11,287 nucleotides of DNA from an uncultured Ideonella sp. (GTDB lineage Bacteria > Pseudomonadota > Gammaproteobacteria > Burkholderiales > Burkholderiaceae), in NCBI GenBank assembly GCA_946479475.1, contig CAMLGG010000173.1, forward strand, positions 1 through 11,287, in the 5' to 3' direction. Positions 6,936 to 11,287 of the stretch are shown here, piece after piece. Both the position numbers and the translations under genes were made by a program. How positions within the stretch are numbered: the stretch's first letter is position 1; each line of letters opens with the position of its first letter. The notes beneath the pieces were generated by a model. That model did no database searches. It saw only the letters and a program-made list of their open reading frames with translations, and had not been told where the DNA came from.

Positions 6936-7535
6936 ATGGACAGCCCCCACCTGCTTGGCAGGCTTTCGCCGCCTGTCACCCGGATGATCCGGATGGATCA
7001 CTCGCACGTGCTGGTGCTTTCCCACCAGTTCACCAGCGGCGCCTCGCCAGACAAGAAGAAGTCCATCGCGGAGGCGATCTGCCTGGCGCTGGAGATCCAT
7101 GCCCGGCTGGAAGAGGAGATCTTCTACCCTGCCCTGCGCGAGGTGGACGGCGGCAACGAGGTGCTGGCCAGGGCCCAGCCCGAGCACGACGAGATGCGCC
7201 GCCTCATCGACGTGCTGCGCACCATCGGCCCGACCGACGTGCACTACGACGCCACCTTCCACCAGCTGATGCGCAACGTGACGCACCACGTGGCCGACGA
7301 GGAGGCGGTGCTGCTGCCCGCCGCCGAGCGCCTGCTGGGCGACCGGCTGGGCGAGCTGGGCGTGCAGATGACCCGCCGTCGCCTGCAACTGGCCGGCCCG
7401 CATGCCGGCCAGCTGGCCGTGGCGCACGCCCGGACCATGCCGGCCGCGACCATGCTGATGGCCGGCGGCCTGCTCGCCGGCGCCTGGTGGCTGGGCCGGC
7501 GCGGCCTCAAGCACTACCAGCACCGCCACCATTGA
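6936..7535 (+). CDS. hemerythrin HHE-domain protein with C-terminal hydrophobic anchor
   Basis: The ATG at 6936 has an excellent AGGAG (6924-6928) seven bases upstream, which favours it over the TTG at 6900. The 199-residue product shows the hemerythrin-like cation-binding pattern over about 14-135. His22 lies in MDHSH, and His55 with Glu59-61 in EIHARLEEEIFYPAL. His84 lies in EHDEM, and His118 with Glu122 in HVADEEAVLLP. Proteins of this family bind a di-iron centre and take part in oxygen, nitric oxide or peroxide sensing or iron handling; which applies here is not shown. After the domain, residues about 169-187 form a hydrophobic segment followed by a basic, His-rich tail (RRGLKHYQHRHH). 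An attached HHE domain is less common than a free one. It forms a two-gene unit with the small gene starting seven bases after its stop. Confidence 0.9.
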   Translation: MDSPHLLGRLSPPVTRMIRMDHSHVLVLSHQFTSGASPDKKKSIAEAICLALEIHARLEEEIFYPALREVDGGNEVLARAQPEHDEMRRLIDVLRTIGPTDVHYDATFHQLMRNVTHHVADEEAVLLPAAERLLGDRLGELGVQMTRRRLQLAGPHAGQLAVAHARTMPAATMLMAGGLLAGAWWLGRRGLKHYQHRHH

Positions 7536-7542
7536 GGCCGAA

Positions 7543-7728
7543 GTGAAACGCGCTTTGCTCCCCGCCGCCCTGGTCCTGGTGATCGGCATGGGTGCGGTCG
7601 CCTCCCAGGTCTGCCCGGTCGACAAGACGCCCATGACGGCGACCGGCGAGACGCGCCAGGAAGACGGCAAGACCCTCGCCGAGTACCGCTGCGAGAAGGG
7701 CCACGTCTACTGGATAGCGGTGGATTGA
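7543..7728 (+). CDS. small exported protein with Cys/His pair, 61 aa
   Basis: The start is a GTG at 7543; GAGG (7534-7537) overlaps the hemerythrin stop codon and sits five bases upstream, so translation is probably coupled. The N-terminus MKRALLPAALVLVIGMGAVASQ is a signal peptide or membrane anchor. The remaining 39 residues carry VCPVDKTPM (23-31) and YRCEKGHVYW (48-57). Cys24, Cys50 and His53 could hold one metal ion or form a disulfide. The CPxD ... CxxGHxYW layout recalls half zinc ribbons in which the second cysteine of each knuckle has been replaced. I do not know a named family. Its place behind a hemerythrin gene suggests a shared job in metal or redox handling at the envelope; that is inference. 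Confidence 0.75.
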   Translation: MKRALLPAALVLVIGMGAVASQVCPVDKTPMTATGETRQEDGKTLAEYRCEKGHVYWIAVD

Positions 7729-7736
7729 GTCGGCCC

Positions 7737-8948
7737 CTACGCCACCACCTGGCGGCCGCGCAGGGCGGCGATGTCCTCGGGGGCGAAGCCCAGCTCCCGC
7801 AGCACGGCGTCGGTGTCGTCGCCCAGCCTGGGGGCCGACGAGCGCACGCTGCCCGGCGTGCCCGTGAGCTTGGGCACGATGCCGGGCACCTCCAGCTCGT
7901 GGCCGTCGCGGGTCTGCTGGGTCAGCAGCATGTCGCGGGCCCGGTAGTGGGGGTCCTCGGCGATGTCCTTGGCGGTATAGACCCGGCCGGCAGGCACCTT
8001 GGCCGCGCCCAGCTGCCTGAGCACCTCGTCGACCGTGCGGCCCGCCGTCCAGGCGCCGATGGCTTCGTCGATCTCGCCCACCCGGGCGACGCGGCCGGCA
8101 TTGCCGGCCAGGCCGGGATCGTTGCCGAGATCGTCGCGGCCGATGGCCTGCATGAGCCGCTTGAAGATCGAATCGCCGTTGCCGGCCACGAGCACCACGC
8201 CATCCGCACATCGGTAGGCATTGGAAGGCGCGATGCCCGGCAGGGCTGAGCCAGCCGGCTCGCGCACCGCCCCGAAGGCGCTGTACTCGGGGATCAGGCT
8301 TTCCATCACATTGAACACCGCCTCGTGCAGCGCCACGTCGATCACCTGCCCTTTTCCGCCATTGACCTTGCGGTGGTAGAGCGCCGTCAACACGCCGATG
8401 GTGCCGTGCAGGGCCGCCAGCGTGTCGCCGATGGAGACGCCGCAGCGCACCGGCACGCGCCCCGGCTCGCCGGTGAGGTGGCGCAGGCCGCCCATCGCCT
8501 CGCCGATCGCGCCGAAGCCGGGCAGGTCGCGGTAGGGGCCGGTCTGCCCGTAGCCCGAGATGCGCAGCATCACGAGGCCGGGATTGATCTTCCGCAGATC
8601 CTCCCAGCCCAGGCCCCAGCTTTCGAGCGTGCCGGGCCGGAAGTTCTCGACCAGCACGTCGGCCCGGGCGATGAGCTGGCGGGCGATGTCCTGGCCCTCC
8701 TTCTCGCGCAGGTCCAGCGCGATCGAGCGCTTGTTGCGCGACTGCACCTGCCACCACACGGAGGTGCCGTCCTGGACCATCCGCCAGCTGCGCAGCGGGT
8801 CGCCCGCTCCCGGCGGCTCGATCTTGATCACCTCCGCGCCGAAATCACCCAGCGTCTTGCCGGCGAAGGGCCCGGCGATCAGCTGGCCCATCTCGACCAC
8901 GCGAACGCCATCCAGGGCGCCCCGAGAGGTCGTCGTTGCTTCGCTCAT
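7737..8948 (-). CDS. class III CoA-transferase (CaiB/BaiF family)
   Basis: The ATG at 8948 has AAGGA five bases upstream (8954-8958) and gives 403 residues, the usual length for the family; the longer TTG-initiated frame to 9002 is rejected. The N-terminus has the family signature VRVVEMGQLIAGPFAG (15-30) and DFGAEVIKIEPPGAGDP (35-51). ENFRPGTLESWGLGWEDL follows at 101-118. The catalytic aspartate is expected at Asp175 in GVSIGDTLAALHG, by analogy with Asp169 of formyl-CoA transferase. The enzyme moves CoA between carboxylic acids through an aspartyl-CoA intermediate in the cytosol. The acid cannot be told from sequence, and no catabolic partner such as an acyl-CoA dehydrogenase or a lyase lies beside it. 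It is 72 bases downstream of the binding-protein gene in the same direction, so read-through is possible but a separate promoter is equally likely. Its stop is 8 bases from the convergent small gene. Confidence 0.95.
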   Translation of the reverse strand: MSEATTTSRGALDGVRVVEMGQLIAGPFAGKTLGDFGAEVIKIEPPGAGDPLRSWRMVQDGTSVWWQVQSRNKRSIALDLREKEGQDIARQLIARADVLVENFRPGTLESWGLGWEDLRKINPGLVMLRISGYGQTGPYRDLPGFGAIGEAMGGLRHLTGEPGRVPVRCGVSIGDTLAALHGTIGVLTALYHRKVNGGKGQVIDVALHEAVFNVMESLIPEYSAFGAVREPAGSALPGIAPSNAYRCADGVVLVAGNGDSIFKRLMQAIGRDDLGNDPGLAGNAGRVARVGEIDEAIGAWTAGRTVDEVLRQLGAAKVPAGRVYTAKDIAEDPHYRARDMLLTQQTRDGHELEVPGIVPKLTGTPGSVRSSAPRLGDDTDAVLRELGFAPEDIAALRGRQVVA

Positions 8949-9020
8949 GTCTTTCCTTGTCTGGCCAGGCGCTGATTCTCGGCAAGGCCGGGCCCGCCGC
9001 AACGGGCGCAGGGCAACCGC

Positions 9021-9788
9021 TCAGCGTTTCACCGCCGAAAGCATCGACTCCATGACCTGCTGGCGCAGGCGGTCCAGCTCGCCGCTGGCCTGCATGGCGT
9101 GGATGGCCTGGCCGACCTTGGGCACCAGCTCGCGGTGGCGCTCGTGGAGGAAGTGGTACATACGGATGCGCTCCAGCACCGGCTCCAGCGGCTGCACCTT
9201 GCCCTCCAGCCCCAGCCTGCGGATCACCAGCAGGCCGCTGAAGCGGTCGTTCACCGCGACCTCGAACCGGCCGGCGTCGAGCGACTGCATCAGGTTCTCC
9301 ATCGTGGTCACCGGCTCGACCGCACGCATGCCCTGCGTCCCCCGCTCCGACGACCCGACGCCCCGGACGATGCCGATCGTGTGCGGCGCCAGCGATTTCC
9401 AGCCGTCCACCCGCAGGTCCACGCCGCCGCCGGTTCGCACGAAGGCCGCGGGCTCGATCGAGTTGAAGCTCGGCTGGACCGGCAACAGCGTGGGGTACTG
9501 GTCCTGCACGGCCAGGATGCGCTGCACCTCGCCGTCCACGCGGCCCTCGCTGGACTCGATGAGCGAACGCTTGGCCGGCAGGTCTTCGAACTCGACGCGG
9601 ATGCCCATTCGCCTGTAGATGGCCACCAGCAGCTCGCCCCCCAGGAACTGGTCGGGCACGTTCTCCAGCCGCGCCAGGCGCAGGACCGTCTCGGCGCGCG
9701 CGAGCCCGCAAGCGCCGAGGACGCACGCGGCGGCACCGGCTTGCAGCCAGGTTCGCCGGCTCGATCGATTGACAGCTTGCACTTTCAT
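9021..9788 (-). CDS. periplasmic solute-binding-like protein (SBP family 3), kinase partner
   Basis: The ATG at 9788 overlaps the kinase stop codon as ATGA (9785-9788), and AAGGAAGG precedes it, indicating translational coupling. The 255-residue product has an export signal: SRRTWLQ (10-16) resembles a twin-arginine motif, a hydrophobic core follows, and cleavage is possible at ARA (30-32). LGAC (24-27) also fits a lipobox, so a lipoprotein is an alternative. The mature part has the two-lobed family 3 layout: ETVLRLARLENVPDQFLGG at the start, VDGEVQRILAVQDQYPTLL near 84-102, IGIVRGVGSSERG around 138-150, and a helical C-terminus. No permease or ATPase of an ABC transporter is adjacent. Pairing with a sensor kinase suggests it senses a small ligand, perhaps an amino acid, rather than feeding import. 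The ligand is not readable. Confidence 0.85.
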   Translation of the reverse strand: MKVQAVNRSSRRTWLQAGAAACVLGACGLARAETVLRLARLENVPDQFLGGELLVAIYRRMGIRVEFEDLPAKRSLIESSEGRVDGEVQRILAVQDQYPTLLPVQPSFNSIEPAAFVRTGGGVDLRVDGWKSLAPHTIGIVRGVGSSERGTQGMRAVEPVTTMENLMQSLDAGRFEVAVNDRFSGLLVIRRLGLEGKVQPLEPVLERIRMYHFLHERHRELVPKVGQAIHAMQASGELDRLRQQVMESMLSAVKR

Positions 9789-11287
9789 CCTTCCTTGCTC
9801 CAGGCCGGGTCGGCCCGGGGCTGCTGCATCCGCGGCAGCACCCAACGCGCCAGTGTCGCAAACATCTGCGCCACGTTGATGGGCTTGGCGATGTGGTCGT
9901 TCATGCCCGCGTCGAGAGCCTTCTGGCGGTCGCCCACCATCGCGTTGGCCGTCATCGCGATCACCGGCAGGTCGCGCCATTGCGGCCGCTCGCGCAAGGC
10001 GCGGGTGGCTGCGAAGCCGTCCATCACCGGCATCTGGCAGTCCATGAGCACGGCGTCGAAGGGTTCGCGCTCAAGCATCTCCAGCGCCTGCCGCCCGTCG
10101 AAGGCGACGGCCACGCTGATGCCTTCGTCGGTGAGCAGGTCCAGCGCCAGCTCGCGATTGATCTCGTTGTCTTCCACCAGCAGCAGGCGCGCCCCCTGGA
10201 GCCCCGAGCGATGCCCGGCCAGGGCGCCCTCGCGCCGCGGCGCCCCGGCTGCGCCGGCGCAGGCCCTGCCCACGGCCTGGCAGCAGGCTTCGAAAAGGGA
10301 CGATGGCGTCACCGGCTTGGTCAGCAGGGCAGCGACTTGCACCTGCCTTTCCTCGAGTCGAAGCAGCACCTTTTCGCGCGAGAGGCTGGTGAACATCAGA
10401 ACGGTCGGCACCGGGCGCCGGCCGTCCGCGAGGTCGTGCAAGCGCTTCGCGCATTCGACGCCGTCCATGCCGGGCATCTTCCAGTCGACGAGTGCGAGGT
10501 CGCAGGGGCTGCCCGCGTCCCGGGAAGCCGCGAGAGCGTCCAGCCCTTGCGTGCCATCGGCCGCGCTTCGGGCCTTCACGCCGAACGTGCCGAGCATTTC
10601 GACCAGCAGCTCGCGCGCGGAAGCGTTGTCTTCCACGACCAGCGCCCGGCAGCCTTCGAGGCCCCGGTACCTCGGCGTGGCGGCAGCCGGCTGCGTCTCC
10701 TGCAGAGCGAAGCGCAAGGTGAAGAAGAAGCAGCTGCCCTCGCCCGGCCGGCTTTCCACGTCGAGCTCCCCGCCCATCAGGTGCACGAGCTGGCGGCTGA
10801 TGGCCAGGCCCAGGCCCGTGCCGCCGTGGCGCCGGCTGGTGGATGCGTCGGCCTGCTCGAAGGGCTGGAACAGGCGCTCGCGCTGCGCCTGGTCGAAGCC
10901 GATGCCGGTGTCGCGGACCTCGAAGCGCAGCGCCACCTCGTCCGCCGCCTGCGACTCGACCTTCACCGCCAGCGCGACCTCGCCGCGCTCGGTGAACTTC
11001 ACCGCGTTGTTGCCCAGGTTGAGCAGCACCTGGCTGAGGCGAAGCGGATCGCCGACCAGCGCATGCGGCAGGTCCGGCGGCTCCACGTAGAGCAGCTCCA
11101 GGCCCTTCTCGTCGGCCTTCATGCCCAGCACCGTGGCCAGGTTGTCCAGCACGGCGTCCAGCTGGAACCCGACCTGCTCGATGTCGAGCTTGCCGGCCTC
11201 GATCTTCGAGAAGTCGAGGATGTCGTTCACGATGCCGAGCAGGGACTCGGCCGCCGCGTGGACCTTCTGGACGTAGTTGTGCTGACG
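9785..11287 (-). CDS. hybrid sensor histidine kinase with two receiver domains, 5' end missing
   Basis: The frame is open to the right edge: the first visible codons encode RQHNYVQKVHAAAESLLG, the second helix of the dimerisation domain, so the H-box histidine and any sensor domain lie outside. The visible 500 residues contain VNDILDFSKIEAGK (20-33), then the ATPase domain: N-box LLNLGNNAVKFT (88-99), G1 DTGIG (126-130), FQPFEQAD and the G2 loop GGTGLG (155-160). Two receivers follow. The first has VVEDN (217-221), phospho-acceptor Asp268 in LVDWKMPGMDG and a conserved lysine at 324. The second has LLVEDNEIN (368-376), Asp416 in LMDCQMPVMDG and lysine 468. The protein stops about 30 residues after the second receiver with no phosphotransfer (Hpt) domain, so the relay must continue through another protein. 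The gene is translationally coupled to the binding-protein gene. Confidence 0.94.
   Translation of the reverse strand, partial: RQHNYVQKVHAAAESLLGIVNDILDFSKIEAGKLDIEQVGFQLDAVLDNLATVLGMKADEKGLELLYVEPPDLPHALVGDPLRLSQVLLNLGNNAVKFTERGEVALAVKVESQAADEVALRFEVRDTGIGFDQAQRERLFQPFEQADASTSRRHGGTGLGLAISRQLVHLMGGELDVESRPGEGSCFFFTLRFALQETQPAAATPRYRGLEGCRALVVEDNASARELLVEMLGTFGVKARSAADGTQGLDALAASRDAGSPCDLALVDWKMPGMDGVECAKRLHDLADGRRPVPTVLMFTSLSREKVLLRLEERQVQVAALLTKPVTPSSLFEACCQAVGRACAGAAGAPRREGALAGHRSGLQGARLLLVEDNEINRELALDLLTDEGISVAVAFDGRQALEMLEREPFDAVLMDCQMPVMDGFAATRALRERPQWRDLPVIAMTANAMVGDRQKALDAGMNDHIAKPINVAQMFATLARWVLPRMQQPRADPAWSKEG

Noticed and set aside
4018..6987. A 989-codon open frame on the plus strand, opposite the MFS, 167-residue and secreted-protein genes
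   Set aside because: It lies antisense to well-supported genes, is full of Arg/Gln/His/Gly-rich low-information sequence, and reflects the lack of stops in the mirror frame of high-GC genes.
8949..9020. CGGGCCCG palindrome between the binding-protein and CoA-transferase genes as a terminator
   Set aside because: The palindrome has no loop and no T-run, and is expected by chance at this base composition.
9099..11090. A 663-codon open frame on the plus strand, opposite the kinase and binding protein
   Set aside because: It is antisense to a clear hybrid kinase and a binding protein; its Ser/Arg/Pro-rich composition is typical of a shadow frame.
1..11287. CRISPR array, toxin-antitoxin pair, phage or insertion-sequence remains, tRNA
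   Set aside because: No regularly spaced repeats, transposase or integrase motifs, terminal repeats or tRNA-like folds were seen; the base composition looks even throughout.

Overview
The window is a GC-rich, gene-dense bacterial chromosome segment. Its codon bias, long stop-free antisense frames, gene families and G/C-hairpin intergenic element suggest a betaproteobacterium of the Burkholderiales (a comamonad or a relative such as Ramlibacter, Variovorax or Rubrivivax). This placement is inferred from style; no marker gene is present. I see no tRNA, rRNA, CRISPR array, transposase, integrase or phage gene, and no gap between genes exceeds about 170 bases.

Layout, in order of transcription. 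From the right edge leftwards on the minus strand: the C-terminal 500 residues of a hybrid sensor histidine kinase (9785-11287) with two receiver domains. It overlaps by four bases a periplasmic solute-binding-like protein (9021-9788). A class III CoA-transferase (7737-8948) follows in the same direction. In the middle, on the plus strand, is a two-gene unit: a hemerythrin HHE-domain protein with a C-terminal hydrophobic segment (6936-7535) and a 61-residue exported protein (7543-7728). The unit converges on the CoA-transferase with only 8 bases between stop codons.

Divergent from the hemerythrin is a secreted protein carrying an HEFAEAVTD motif (5869-6765). Behind a set of inverted repeats comes a compact minus-strand cluster: an unrecognised 167-residue protein (5260-5763), an MFS permease (4036-5232), a P-type cation ATPase (1461-4004), a 55-residue basic protein (1251-1418), and, after a 129-base G/C-hairpin spacer, a large FAD-dependent dehydrogenase whose 3' end lies beyond the left edge (1-1121).

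Together: the kinase and the binding protein look like a signalling pair, with the binding protein as a possible periplasmic ligand sensor. The 27-42 base gaps of the 5763-to-1251 cluster suggest co-transcription of two membrane transporters with two proteins of unknown role. The hemerythrin unit may handle iron, oxygen or reactive species at the envelope. Nothing here amounts to a recognisable defence or mobile system. The best leads are the secreted HExxE protein, the P-type ATPase subgroup with an unusual ion site, the hemerythrin and small-protein pair, and the orphan small proteins.
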